In this document: piece by piece, positions 35,238-44,272 of the stretch
Layout of the letters: each line of letters starts with the position of its first letter
Numbering within the stretch: position 1 is the stretch's first letter
The notes under the pieces: model-generated
Databases searched by the model: none
The model's input: only the letters and a program-made list of their open reading frames with translations
What the model was told of the DNA's origin: nothing
Program-made: the position numbers and the translations under genes
Origin: Gemmatimonadota bacterium
Lineage (GTDB): Bacteria; Latescibacterota; UBA2968; UBA8231
DNA: 64,000 nucleotides
Direction: 5' to 3'
Assembly: GCA_009841115.1 (NCBI GenBank)
Contig: VXML01000107.1
Span: 62,001 to 126,000, forward strand

Positions 35238-36332
35238 TCACGGTACAGAACCCGTTTGCAAAAACGCATTTAAAGTATCCAAATCCATGCCCTCAATGCC
35301 CAGTTCGCGCACACTCCGCCCCGTGGCCCACCCATCAGCCCCCATCACCACAGACCCGATATCCACCAATCCGCGCATCAAAGGCGTGCCCACGCCGTAT
35401 TGCGCACCCACATCGTGCCAAGTTGAAAGACCGTATGGAATATCCTCGCTGAGCCAACGGCTCTCGAGCGACCCAGGAGCTTTGAGTTGCGTGAGCATTA
35501 GGCTGCCATTAATCGTCGCCCACAAATCCCCCCGAGGGCCAAAACCCGCGCGGAAAAACGCTTCATCGGCCGCTACGAGATCGTAACCCAAAGCTGTTGC
35601 GATGGCCCTCCGCTCGGCATCCACGGCCATGATCGTCTTTGCCACCGATGGGGATACCCCTTCTTCGTAGAAGTAGAACTCACCGTGCGAATATTCGATT
35701 CGTCCTGCGTTCATCAACACACCCGCAGGATGCACCACCGGATTCATCGCAGACAAACCACAGGCCAACGCGGTGGGATAGGTCTGAAGGCCCGGGAACA
35801 GCGGCGACAGCCGAGCGCGTACGCGATCTGTTGCTGTCGCTGGCAATACCCCCAAGCCCAAGCCCGTCACGGCACCCCAAATCGTCGCGGTATCCGGCGC
35901 TGTTTTCCGACACACATAAGGCGCGGTATCCACCTCCGCCAGCGCGATGTCTGCTGCTCCTTGGTCGCGCAATAGCGTCGCCCATTCCAATGTGCCCAAT
36001 GTGCCCGGCATCAACACGACCATGTGTTCGGGTCTGAGATGGGGGGCGCAGGCAACGGCAAATGGTTTGTGGGCATACGCCGGCACGATTAACAGGATCA
36101 AGTCAGACGCATTAAGCGCCGCTTCAATATCCGTGGTCATGCAGTGAATTTTTGCGGCCCCCGTCTCTTCGACCCCCACCAAGTGAATCACTCCTTGGTC
36201 GCGCACCGGATCGAGCGTGTACCCAAATTCTGGCAATTCGCAAAGCGTAATAGCAAAACCTTTCAGGGTCAGATTGGCAGCCGTGGCAAATGCCGTATTG
36301 CCGCCGCCGAGAATGGTAATGTGTTCGGACAT
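35238..36332 (-). CDS. Octopine/nopaline dehydrogenase-like NAD(P) oxidoreductase
   Basis: A 364-residue protein: N-terminal Rossmann domain ILGGGNTAFATAANL with acidic ELPEF after the second strand; C-terminal all-helical domain with NPVVHPAG, whose His is catalytic in opine dehydrogenases. Family enzymes reductively join amino acids to keto acids or reverse this. AAGG lies nine bases before the ATG. The gene and its upstream neighbour have visibly lower GC than most of the window. Confidence 0.85.
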   Translation of the reverse strand: MSEHITILGGGNTAFATAANLTLKGFAITLCELPEFGYTLDPVRDQGVIHLVGVEETGAAKIHCMTTDIEAALNASDLILLIVPAYAHKPFAVACAPHLRPEHMVVLMPGTLGTLEWATLLRDQGAADIALAEVDTAPYVCRKTAPDTATIWGAVTGLGLGVLPATATDRVRARLSPLFPGLQTYPTALACGLSAMNPVVHPAGVLMNAGRIEYSHGEFYFYEEGVSPSVAKTIMAVDAERRAIATALGYDLVAADEAFFRAGFGPRGDLWATINGSLMLTQLKAPGSLESRWLSEDIPYGLSTWHDVGAQYGVGTPLMRGLVDIGSVVMGADGWATGRSVRELGIEGMDLDTLNAFLQTGSVP

Positions 36333-36433
36333 AGAAGTATCCTTTTTTCCTTTGTCTTAGACGACTTTCTCTGGCGACCGCCAGCGGGTTCCTGAGTCCA
36401 TCGCCCTACGCATTTTCGCCTGTGGTCGGATGT

Positions 36434-37876
36434 TCAATAGAGGTTGTCTTTTGTCGTAATGGAGCACCAGCGCGAATTGAAAAGTGAGCGGAGCAAAATA
36501 TCCCGTGCGTCGGGCGTGTCAATTTGTTTTAACCCATAAGCGGCGTAAAATCGGTTGTAGCGGTTCTCGTCCTCGAGCATCTCGCGCAATGCCTCAAGCG
36601 CAATACAACCCGTTTCGCCGGACTTGGCCAAGGTTAGCGCGGCGTTGCGGCGCACGCGGTAGTCCTCATCGCCGAGTGCTTCTGTCAGATCGGCAATCAG
36701 CGCAGCAGAAAAAACGCCGATGGCACCCAAAGCTTCAATCGCATTGCGGCGCACCCACCAGTGGCGATCGCTCATCGCCATTCTCAGGGCGGGTTCTGCC
36801 TCCATTGCGCTCGCGCCCAAGCGGCCCAACACATGGGCGGCGACCGCCCGTACCCACCAGTGCTCATCGGACAACATCCCCGCTAAAGCCCCTGCGGCTG
36901 GTTCGCCTATCGACGCCAATGCCAGTGCCGCACAACCACTCGTAGGATTGGTTCCGTGGGCATTGTCCGGCGTTTTGGCCTCGGTCTCTGCGATCGTGGC
37001 CAGTGCTTCCTCCCGCATGGCGGCGACGAGTTCAGGCACGACCGACGCGCCAAACTCGGCTAGCCCATACGCCGCATCTAAGCGCTCGCCCTCTGATCCG
37101 CGCTTTAAGACCGAGAGCAAGTCTTTCACATTGCCATTTGAAGGCCGCTGTTTTTTTGCGGGTTTCCCGCACAACCAGTGCCAGACATCGCGCGATATGG
37201 CCGGATGCCGATCCTCAATGCCGGGCGACCACACGCGATTTTGATGATTCCAAGTCGGTTTCTCTGGCTCCCGTGTACGCGCAAACTGAAATTTCAGCAT
37301 ATACCGATTTTTAGCACTGACATTCTCTGTTGCGCGATGCCAAGAATCAAAGTGAATAAGCGCCACCGTCCCCGCAGGACCGCAAAATGCCCGCGCTTCT
37401 TCCTGCGTTTGCTCAGGATCCACATCGCTAATGGTTTTGTACATCTGCATCCCAGGCAGCACCCCCGACGGCCCCATATCCTCTGTCGTATCTTGCGGAA
37501 AGTAAAAAGCGAGCACCCAATAAAATCTCGGATGCCGCAAATTGTGATCGTACACATAACAATCCTTGTGCCATTGCTGTCCTCTGCGCCCGGGCGGATT
37601 CAAGTGGCAATGTCGATGAGGGTTCAAAATGTAATCTGGCCCCAATAAACTAGTCAGGGCACCCTGTACATTGGGGTGTTCAAACACGCGCCCGATCTGC
37701 GGAACCCGAGGCAAAATGTTATTTCCGGGATTGCCTTCTTCCGCAAAAACCGCCTCAATCTGATCGCGAATACCGGCGTGAAATGAGGGTGGATAATCCG
37801 CCTGCACAGTCAGACATCCATCCACGATAAACCGCTGCACCTCTTCGTCGCTCAACAACTGAATTGAATCCGCCAT
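36434..37876 (-). CDS. PhyH dioxygenase fused to HEAT repeats
   Basis: A 480-residue fusion. Residues about 8-235 are PhyH with H103 and D105 (WHKDCY), H180 (DSWHRAT) and R191. Residues about 250-475 are HEAT-like repeats of about 33 residues with a WWVRxxAxxxLGxxG signature (DEHWWVRAVAAHVLGRLG, DRHWWVRRNAIEALGAIG, DEDYRVRRNAALTLAKSG). HEAT arrays usually bind proteins or act as lyase scaffolds. Same subfamily as the proteins at 44273 and 51924. GGAGGAG precedes the ATG. GC is about 55% in a sampled line. Confidence 0.9.
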   Translation of the reverse strand: MADSIQLLSDEEVQRFIVDGCLTVQADYPPSFHAGIRDQIEAVFAEEGNPGNNILPRVPQIGRVFEHPNVQGALTSLLGPDYILNPHRHCHLNPPGRRGQQWHKDCYVYDHNLRHPRFYWVLAFYFPQDTTEDMGPSGVLPGMQMYKTISDVDPEQTQEEARAFCGPAGTVALIHFDSWHRATENVSAKNRYMLKFQFARTREPEKPTWNHQNRVWSPGIEDRHPAISRDVWHWLCGKPAKKQRPSNGNVKDLLSVLKRGSEGERLDAAYGLAEFGASVVPELVAAMREEALATIAETEAKTPDNAHGTNPTSGCAALALASIGEPAAGALAGMLSDEHWWVRAVAAHVLGRLGASAMEAEPALRMAMSDRHWWVRRNAIEALGAIGVFSAALIADLTEALGDEDYRVRRNAALTLAKSGETGCIALEALREMLEDENRYNRFYAAYGLKQIDTPDARDILLRSLFNSRWCSITTKDNLY

Positions 37877-37909
37877 AGGAAACTCCTCCGCTAAAAATTT
37901 CTATGATCG

Positions 37910-38686
37910 TCAATCGACCAGACCCCAGAGATGCTGCCGCGCCTTGGGCCACTCTGGCCAGTCAGGATGCAGGTGCTTCAGCACCGCCAAGTCGCGCTTG
38001 CGACCGCCCGGCGGAAAGTAATTCCAGCCCATGGCGCGTCGCGGACCGGCAGCCGTCTTCACCCCAGTAGCGTGCCAGCACGAGGGCGTCCACACCAAAG
38101 TCCACCGTGGGTCGAGGACGACCTCGACTTCGCTAGGATGGCGGGCGAAGCAGTGCGTCGGCACCTCGTCGTGTGTGCCGGTGGCCAGTTCGAGCTGTAG
38201 CAATTCAGCCGCCACCTCCTCGCGGGGACGGTACTGACTGCCGGGCAGTACCCGCAGCGGTGCGTTGCTGGTGTCGTGGCGGTCGAGGGCGGTGCGGAAG
38301 GAAACCTGCTTCACCTCCGGCCCACCGTCCACGTGCCAGTGGACCTGCCGCTGCGGTCGGCCATCGGCGCTGACAATTTTTGCGGCATCGCCGATGCCGC
38401 AGGCACCTACGTGTACTTCTTCGACATCTAGGATCCGCCGCGCTGCTTCGACCAACTCGGGCCGCTCCACCATCTGCAGCAGCGGCTCGCCGATCATTAG
38501 AAACTGACAGGCCAGCCGATTGCAGCCCTCGGGAAACTCGGTGCGCTCCCACTCCGGCTCCACCTCCTGCTGCCGAAAATCAATCTGGCGCATGCCCTCG
38601 GCACCGAGGGGATTGGGGATCAGGAAGAACCCGTTGCGCTCAAAGTGGGCGAGTTGTTCGTCGGTGATGTCGAAGGGTCCGTCCAT
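37910..38686 (-). CDS. PhyH-family dioxygenase
   Basis: A 258-residue PhyH enzyme: H118 and D120 in VHWHVDGGPE, H205 in SCWHATGV, R216/R217 candidates for 2-oxoglutarate. The middle part with several Cys and His residues differs from the other PhyH proteins here. Upstream of the PhyH-HEAT gene on the same strand (33 bases), so the two oxygenases may share a transcript. The ribosome site is weak. Confidence 0.85.
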   Translation of the reverse strand: MDGPFDITDEQLAHFERNGFFLIPNPLGAEGMRQIDFRQQEVEPEWERTEFPEGCNRLACQFLMIGEPLLQMVERPELVEAARRILDVEEVHVGACGIGDAAKIVSADGRPQRQVHWHVDGGPEVKQVSFRTALDRHDTSNAPLRVLPGSQYRPREEVAAELLQLELATGTHDEVPTHCFARHPSEVEVVLDPRWTLVWTPSCWHATGVKTAAGPRRAMGWNYFPPGGRKRDLAVLKHLHPDWPEWPKARQHLWGLVD

Positions 38687-38841
38687 CAGGTATTTCCCAA
38701 GACGCTCTCAAGGTCTAAATAACCGATCCAATCTAAGAAGGAGATCATCATCGGCGGGCCTTTGCTAAGCGTATGGCGGGCGTTAGATTGTGCCGCGCAA
38801 GGTAGTGAATCCGCTGTTGCCTTTCAAGGAAGGAGAACGCC

Positions 38842-39495
38842 ATGGGATTTGAAGTGTACGATTGTCGCCGGGATATTCGCAACATTCTAGTGCGACCGCA
38901 GATCCGCGCCCGCTTCTGCCGCTTAGAGCCAGGCACAGGCTCGCTCGACGCCTGGCACACGCACGACTTGGGCGACGAGATCTTCATCATTTTGTCGGGT
39001 CGGGTGGAGTTCAAAATCAACGGCGAGGTGAAAGAAGTTGGACCGGGGCAGATGTGCTACGCCCTAACCGACGAGCCGCACTCGGTGCGAGTCATCGGCG
39101 ACGAGCCAGTCTATATGTACCTCTCGGTGACGCCGCACATCCAGCCGACGCATACGTTTTACGACGACAAGGGCGAGCGCCAGCCGCCCCACTTCAGGCC
39201 GTCGAGCGATTACAATACCGAGACGGATTCGACCACGCCGGTGGCAGAGTTGATCGATGGCCACATCGATGCGGTGCGCACCCTAGCGGCCCAAGCACAA
39301 GAGAGCGTGCGAATCCAAGAAGAGCGGGGCCAAGAACTCAAGCAGGCCCTAATGGCTGGCGATATGGAAGCGGCCAGCCGCGAGCGCGAGGCCATGTGGG
39401 AACCACTTTTGCAGCTCTTCAAGCAGACGAGCGCCGTGGCGAACGGCTGGAACGGATTGGCCCCCCGGGCAGGGTCGGTCGATGCAGTATATTGA
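38842..39495 (+). CDS. Cupin-domain protein
   Basis: A 217-residue protein. Residues about 25-110 are a cupin barrel with metal-binding HTHDLGDEIFIILSG and the second motif DEPHSVRV. The last 90 residues are a charged helical tail, perhaps for oligomerisation. Cupins of this kind bind a metal and may be isomerases or dioxygenases; no finer call is possible. GGAAGGAGA gives a strong ribosome site. The downstream GNAT gene overlaps its end. Confidence 0.85.
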   Translation: MGFEVYDCRRDIRNILVRPQIRARFCRLEPGTGSLDAWHTHDLGDEIFIILSGRVEFKINGEVKEVGPGQMCYALTDEPHSVRVIGDEPVYMYLSVTPHIQPTHTFYDDKGERQPPHFRPSSDYNTETDSTTPVAELIDGHIDAVRTLAAQAQESVRIQEERGQELKQALMAGDMEAASREREAMWEPLLQLFKQTSAVANGWNGLAPRAGSVDAVY

Positions 39496-40249
39496 GCCGC
39501 CCCAAAACCACCGCATGAGCAAACGCACCAATAGTCTTGGACAGTCGATCAGCTTCGCACTGCCAGATTGGACGCCACCACCCCATCCGCCGCGAGAATG
39601 CATGGAGGGTCGCCTTTGTCGGTTGGAACCACTGCACGTCGATAGCCATCTTGACGACCTGTATCAGGCCAACGCCTTTGATATGGAAGGCAAGAATTGG
39701 ACCTACTTGGCATACGGCCCCTTCTCCGACAAAGACAGCTACCGGGACTGGATGAACGAGACGTGCCTAGGGGACGATCCCCTGTTCTTTGCCATCTTGG
39801 ACAAGCGCATTGGGTCCGCATGCGGCGTCGCGAGCTATCTCAACATCGCCCCTACAAGCGGCGCTATTGAAGTGGGGCACATCCACTATTCCCCGCAGCT
39901 ACAGCGAACGCCATTGGCCACCGAAGCCATGTACCTCATGATACAGAAGGCATTCGAATTGGGCTATCGGCGCTATTGTTGGAAATGCGACAGTCTGAAC
40001 CAAGCATCGCGGGCAGCCGCCCAACGGCTGGGATTTTCGTTTGAGGGGATTTTTCGCCAAGCAACAGTCTATAACGGCCGCAATCGGGACACTGCATGGT
40101 ACGCAGCCATTGATTCGGAGTGGCCGGGGCTAGAGCAAGCCTTCCTGACTTGGTTAGCCCCAGACAACTTTGACGACGAGGGCAAGCAGCGATTGCGCCT
40201 TTCAGACCTCACCCGACCCATTCTCAAAAACCAAGGAAACAATCAATGA
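39482..40249 (+). CDS. GNAT acetyltransferase (RimJ/RimL-like)
   Basis: A 255-residue N-acetyltransferase: long N-terminal lead, then a GNAT fold with VGHIHYSPQLQRTPLATEAMY (acetyl-CoA-binding strand-helix) and SLNQASRAAAQRLGFSFEG. Resembles the RimJ/RimL group that acetylates N-termini or small amines. The ATG at 39482 overlaps the cupin stop by 14 bases and has AGGG upstream; 39515 is an alternative. It overlaps the next gene by ATGA. Confidence 0.85.
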   Translation: MQYIEPPQNHRMSKRTNSLGQSISFALPDWTPPPHPPRECMEGRLCRLEPLHVDSHLDDLYQANAFDMEGKNWTYLAYGPFSDKDSYRDWMNETCLGDDPLFFAILDKRIGSACGVASYLNIAPTSGAIEVGHIHYSPQLQRTPLATEAMYLMIQKAFELGYRRYCWKCDSLNQASRAAAQRLGFSFEGIFRQATVYNGRNRDTAWYAAIDSEWPGLEQAFLTWLAPDNFDDEGKQRLRLSDLTRPILKNQGNNQ

Positions 40250-41034
40250 GCCAGATCATCCCCGAACAATACATGTGCTACCGAGCCAAAGAAGCGCTCA
40301 CCATCGACGGCCACCTCACCGAAGCGTCCTGGAAGCGCGCCCCTCGCACCCCTTTGTTCGTCGATATCGGAGGGAACAAAAAGCCCCTGCCCCGCTTTTC
40401 CACCCGAGTCGCCATGCTGTGGGACGACGACTATTTCTACTTTGGTGCCGACATGGAAGAGCCGCACGTATGGGGCACGCTGACCAAGCGCGACTCGGTC
40501 ATTTACAATGACAACGACTTTGAGATCTTCATCGACCCAGACGACGATGGCGAGCACTACATGGAATTTGAGATCAACCCGCTCAACGTGGCTTGGGATC
40601 TCTATTTGCCCAAGCAATACAACCGAGGCGGCGAGGCCGACTGGGGCTTCGACTTTGAAGGCATCAAACACGCCGTGCAGATCGACGGCACCCTCAATTG
40701 CTCGGACGATGTGGATCAGGGCTGGTCGGTGGAGGTGGCCATCCCTTGGAGTAGCATGGAGCGATACGCTGGCACCGCCTGCCCTCCCAACCCCGGCGAC
40801 CGCTGGCGGGTCAATTTCTCTCGCGTCGAGTGGGAGTTCGACCGCTACAAAGGCGGTTATTTGAAGAAGGAGGGCGTTCCCTGCGACAACTGGGTGTGGT
40901 CGCCGATGGGAGTGATCAATATGCACGAGCCCCACATGTGGGGATACGTGCAGTTTTCCGCCATTACCGTGGGCGAAGGGGAGGACGCATTCTCAGCGAC
41001 GCCAGCAGCACGGCCAGCGCCGGAAGCGCCGTAG
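40246..41034 (+). CDS. CBM9-like carbohydrate-binding protein
   Basis: A 262-residue protein matching family-9 carbohydrate-binding modules used as stand-alone proteins: IDGHLTEASWKRAP start, VAMLWDDDYFYFGADMEEP, NDNDFEIFIDPDDDG, WSVEVAIPWSSM and RWRVNFSRVEW. The fold binds sugars by aromatic residues and calcium. There is no signal peptide, so it may act in the cytoplasm or leave by a non-standard route. Coupled to the GNAT gene by an ATGA overlap. Confidence 0.85.
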   Translation: MSQIIPEQYMCYRAKEALTIDGHLTEASWKRAPRTPLFVDIGGNKKPLPRFSTRVAMLWDDDYFYFGADMEEPHVWGTLTKRDSVIYNDNDFEIFIDPDDDGEHYMEFEINPLNVAWDLYLPKQYNRGGEADWGFDFEGIKHAVQIDGTLNCSDDVDQGWSVEVAIPWSSMERYAGTACPPNPGDRWRVNFSRVEWEFDRYKGGYLKKEGVPCDNWVWSPMGVINMHEPHMWGYVQFSAITVGEGEDAFSATPAARPAPEAP

Positions 41035-41116
41035 CTGCGTGGACATCGAAGCCTTTGCTGTCAGGCACTGAGGAAGTGTCCTTTATACTCCAGACGCAGT
41101 CACTCGGCGTAGTGGG

Positions 41117-41539
41117 TCAGTCGTGAGTTATGATCTTCCACTTCTTCTTCTGCATCGGAATCACATACCCAGATCCTTCAGGTGCTTCCCTGTGCTCCCG
41201 AGCCTCGCGCGTGATCTCCGGCCACCAACGTAGGAAGTGCATAACTTGGGTCCAGATTTTCTTTTCTGGATATTGGCTAGCGAAAAAAAAGGCCGTCAAG
41301 CCCGACTCACGCCAAGCAGCCCTTTCGGCCCGATTCCGAGAAATCCGAATATCGCCCGAGATCACGATCCACTCCCCCTCACGGCCTAATGCTTCAAGCC
41401 AAGTGACATCCTCTGTCTGCTGATTAAAACGGACTCTAAGGTGTTCTACCGTCCAGTCCCCTCGTTCTACACGGTCATCTAGGGCAATCAACGCCGCAGC
41501 TAGGCGGTGAGAGATATTGTTGTCGAGGAAAAACCTCAC
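41117..41539 (-). CDS. VapC45-like PIN-fold toxin
   Basis: A 140-residue protein starting MRFFLDNNIS, the first PIN acidic residue (D6), with VISGDIRISRN as a later acidic site; this is the DUF5615/VapC45 PIN-like style. Last gene of a pair whose start overlaps the antitoxin stop by ATGA. Probably an RNase toxin. Confidence 0.8.
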   Translation of the reverse strand: MRFFLDNNISHRLAAALIALDDRVERGDWTVEHLRVRFNQQTEDVTWLEALGREGEWIVISGDIRISRNRAERAAWRESGLTAFFFASQYPEKKIWTQVMHFLRWWPEITREAREHREAPEGSGYVIPMQKKKWKIITHD

Positions 41540-42213
41540 GCTGCTAATTGTGCCTCGTATGTGACAGCATCGCTTACTTCCTTAGGAGTGGCATCGTACC
41601 ACCACGCGACTCGGTCCATGTCTTGCTCGGCTCGATAGGTGCGACTTAGTAGCCGTGTGCGAACACCGCTGGGATTGCATATCGGTGCTCCGAAACTACG
41701 AGTAGGTTCGATGACGACTGTGCTCTCCCGGCCCATAGGATGCCAACACACCGGGGCACCTGTTTCCGAAAAATCTAGCTCGTTGTCGGGCAGAAAAGTC
41801 CTGACGAAGTCCTTAAAGTACTGCTCGTCGGTGACGATGTCGTGCAGTGCTGCCTCTTCCACCTGCTGGAGGATGCGGCGGCCATCTGTACGAAAGCTGC
41901 GTTGCGAAAATGGATGTGAATGGCCCGTGATCTGAGCTGCTTTGTGCGAGGCAATGCGCAAGATCGGCCACGGTACCCCCTTCTCGCGAAAACCCCGCAA
42001 GGTTCGAACTTCGATAAGATCAACAAAGCGTAAGATAGGGCCTTCCTCGGCTCCCGTTGAAGCAAACACGGGCGGCAGCTTGTGACGAGATCCATTCCGG
42101 GTGTAGCTATAACCCCGCGTCCAACGCCGAATGGTGCTGGCGGGAACACCCGTCAGCCGGGCCGCTTCCGCGACGCTATAGACGCCATGTCCGATATATA
42201 AGTAATCTGCCAT
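41536..42213 (-). CDS. VapB45-like HTH antitoxin
   Basis: A 225-residue protein with an N-terminal helix-turn-helix of MerR/AlpA style (YSVAEAARLTGVPASTIRRW, about 12-31), a middle ILRFVDLIEVRTLRGFREKGV segment typical of DUF433/VapB45-like antitoxins, and a C-terminal domain likely to hold the toxin. AAAGGAG gives a clear ribosome site. Antitoxin first, toxin second, as expected. Lower GC than neighbours suggests a mobile module. Confidence 0.82.
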   Translation of the reverse strand: MADYLYIGHGVYSVAEAARLTGVPASTIRRWTRGYSYTRNGSRHKLPPVFASTGAEEGPILRFVDLIEVRTLRGFREKGVPWPILRIASHKAAQITGHSHPFSQRSFRTDGRRILQQVEEAALHDIVTDEQYFKDFVRTFLPDNELDFSETGAPVCWHPMGRESTVVIEPTRSFGAPICNPSGVRTRLLSRTYRAEQDMDRVAWWYDATPKEVSDAVTYEAQLAA

Positions 42214-42258
42214 TTTGTGCTCCTTTATAGAGCGAGCTTTATCGCCTTGAATCTACCT

Positions 42259-42276
42259 GACCTATTTCCACAGGTC
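42259..42276. promoter_or_regulatory. Inverted repeat upstream of VapB45-like gene
   Basis: GACCT (42259-42263) and AGGTC (42272-42276) with an 8-base spacer, 46 bases upstream of the antitoxin ATG. It could be the autorepression operator. The arms are short, so this is weak evidence. Confidence 0.3.
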
Positions 42277-42330
42277 TTTTACCTTAAGATACATAGAGCT
42301 ACCGCGTCAATGCCACGCTGGCTTGTACCT

Positions 42331-44091
42331 TTACCCTTCCTCCGCGCCTACTCGGCGCATATATCTCGCGTACGCCCCTCGCAACGCTACCCCCAGCACC
42401 AGCGCCACTAACCCGCCGACCAACGCCACAGTCCAACGCCCCACGTAAAACCCCGAAAACCCGATAATGCCCCCTCCCACGGCCACCGCACCAAGCAGGG
42501 CAAGACCTAGGCCGTACATAATCGGTGAACCGCCACCGGTCTCAACCCCCGCCTTTTGCGCGATCGGCCCCCACCATCCCATCGGCCGCGCCTCTTTGTA
42601 GAACGTCAAGAGCTTTTCCTCTGGCTCTGGCTCGCTGCAAAGTGCCACTGCGATCCAGAGCAAGCACGTCGCGGCAATCGACGAGAGAACTATCACATAC
42701 GCCGCATCCTGACCCGCGTCAATCAAATGGACGAAAACCACGTACTTGTTCAGGAGAAAGACTATCGGCCCGCCGAAAGAGGCAGCCAACCGCGCCTTGC
42801 CGTTAAAGCGCCACCACCACCATTGGCCCCAATTGGCCGTCAGTTCAGCCGAGGAAAGCCCGAGCATGAAAACCGCGATATCGATGACGTTTTCGGCCTG
42901 TAGCGCGACCGCCAGCGAAAGGCCCATGATCGCCAGCATCACCACTCGGCCGACGCCCATGTAGTGACCCATCTCAGCGCCGCGTTTGATAAAGCGCCGA
43001 TACACGTCGTTGATAAAGACCTGAGCCCCGAAGTTCATGTTGGAATCCACCGTGGACATGATCGACGCGAACATCGCCACGAGCGCCAGCCCCAGAAGAC
43101 CTGAAGGCAGGTAGTGGCCTAGCAGGAGACCGTAGGCCAACTCCTTGTCCATGCTGCCGTCGTGCAGGCCCGGCCATTTGACCATCGCCCCTAGGGCCGG
43201 CAGGGTCAGCACCGCCAGCATTAGGAAAAGCACGATCTCGGTCCAGACGTACATCCGCGTCGCCTCGCGGCTGTTGCGACACGACAGCAGCCGTTGGCCC
43301 TCCATCGCTCCGGCCATCGGGGCCACGTCGCCGCCATAGCCGATCGCGGTCCCCATCGTCCAAGCGATAATCCCCACCACCCCTAAAAGCTCGTGACTCA
43401 TCGGCGGATGCCAGCTAACGACCCCTTCCCCAAACTGCGTGACCAGTGCTTGATAGAGCCCGGTCGGCCCGCCGAAGTCAGCCCAGACCAATCCCATCAA
43501 CACCAGTGAGGATCCGATCATGATCGCAGTCTGGATCAAATCCGACATCACCACACCCATATAGCCGGAGAGCACCACATAGACCAAGATGATCGGAATA
43601 ACCAGCAAAAAGGTCTCAAAGCGCGACCAGCCTAAGAGCGCCTCGGACACTTTCGTCAGCCCCAAAAGCCCAGCCCCAGTCCAAGCTACCACTGCGATAA
43701 AGGCACTGCGCATCGAAACCCAAGCGCGCATCGTCGGCGCAGCCGCACCGCCAAAGCGGAGTTCGTAAAATTCCGGCGAGGTAAAAATTTTCAACCGCCG
43801 CCAGCACACGGCAAAGAGCAACCCACCGATCATCAGCGCCAGCCCAAAGCGGCTCAGGTACCACCAGCAGATAAAGGTCCCAGTGATGACCGTCATACCG
43901 CAGTACGCCGGTGCTACATCGGCGTTCATGCAGGTGACCGCATAGCTGGTGCCGCTCATCCATCCCTTCATCTTGCGCCCACCCAAGAAGTAGTTTTCCA
44001 TACTCTGCTGGGCGAATCTCCGATAGTACAGTCCCATCCCCACCAAGAAGAGCATATAGAGCGCCATCAGCGCGTAATCCAGACTCGACAC
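42331..44091 (-). CDS. Sodium:solute symporter (SSS family)
   Basis: A 586-residue membrane protein with about 13-14 helices, importing a small solute with sodium. Marks: LDYALMALYMLFLVGMGLYY first helix, ENYFLGGRKMKGW loop, SEFYELRFG-like TSPEFYELRFG, and MFASIMSTVDSNMNFGAQVF in helix 8, the sodium-site region. Possible solutes are sugars or sugar acids, given the catabolic genes here. Divergent from a PhyH-HEAT gene. Confidence 0.92.
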   Translation of the reverse strand: MSSLDYALMALYMLFLVGMGLYYRRFAQQSMENYFLGGRKMKGWMSGTSYAVTCMNADVAPAYCGMTVITGTFICWWYLSRFGLALMIGGLLFAVCWRRLKIFTSPEFYELRFGGAAAPTMRAWVSMRSAFIAVVAWTGAGLLGLTKVSEALLGWSRFETFLLVIPIILVYVVLSGYMGVVMSDLIQTAIMIGSSLVLMGLVWADFGGPTGLYQALVTQFGEGVVSWHPPMSHELLGVVGIIAWTMGTAIGYGGDVAPMAGAMEGQRLLSCRNSREATRMYVWTEIVLFLMLAVLTLPALGAMVKWPGLHDGSMDKELAYGLLLGHYLPSGLLGLALVAMFASIMSTVDSNMNFGAQVFINDVYRRFIKRGAEMGHYMGVGRVVMLAIMGLSLAVALQAENVIDIAVFMLGLSSAELTANWGQWWWWRFNGKARLAASFGGPIVFLLNKYVVFVHLIDAGQDAAYVIVLSSIAATCLLWIAVALCSEPEPEEKLLTFYKEARPMGWWGPIAQKAGVETGGGSPIMYGLGLALLGAVAVGGGIIGFSGFYVGRWTVALVGGLVALVLGVALRGAYARYMRRVGAEEG

Positions 44092-44272
44092 AATCCCTCC
44101 TTTGCACGGGAAGCAGCTAGTTTTTGTGCTGCTCTCTATGCAGAATTAAAACCGCCGCGTCAAGTTGTGGTACTAACCGACTTAGGACAGCATCGCTTGC
44201 TATCTGCATAGCCAATTGTCGTTATTTTTGACTAGTGCATCGATCCTTCTCTACAGCAAAAAGGCCAGCCTC

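Noticed and set aside
42000..42020. GGTTCGAA-like stretch that recalls a tRNA T-arm
   Set aside because: No acceptor, D-arm or anticodon stem around it, and it is inside the VapB45-like gene.
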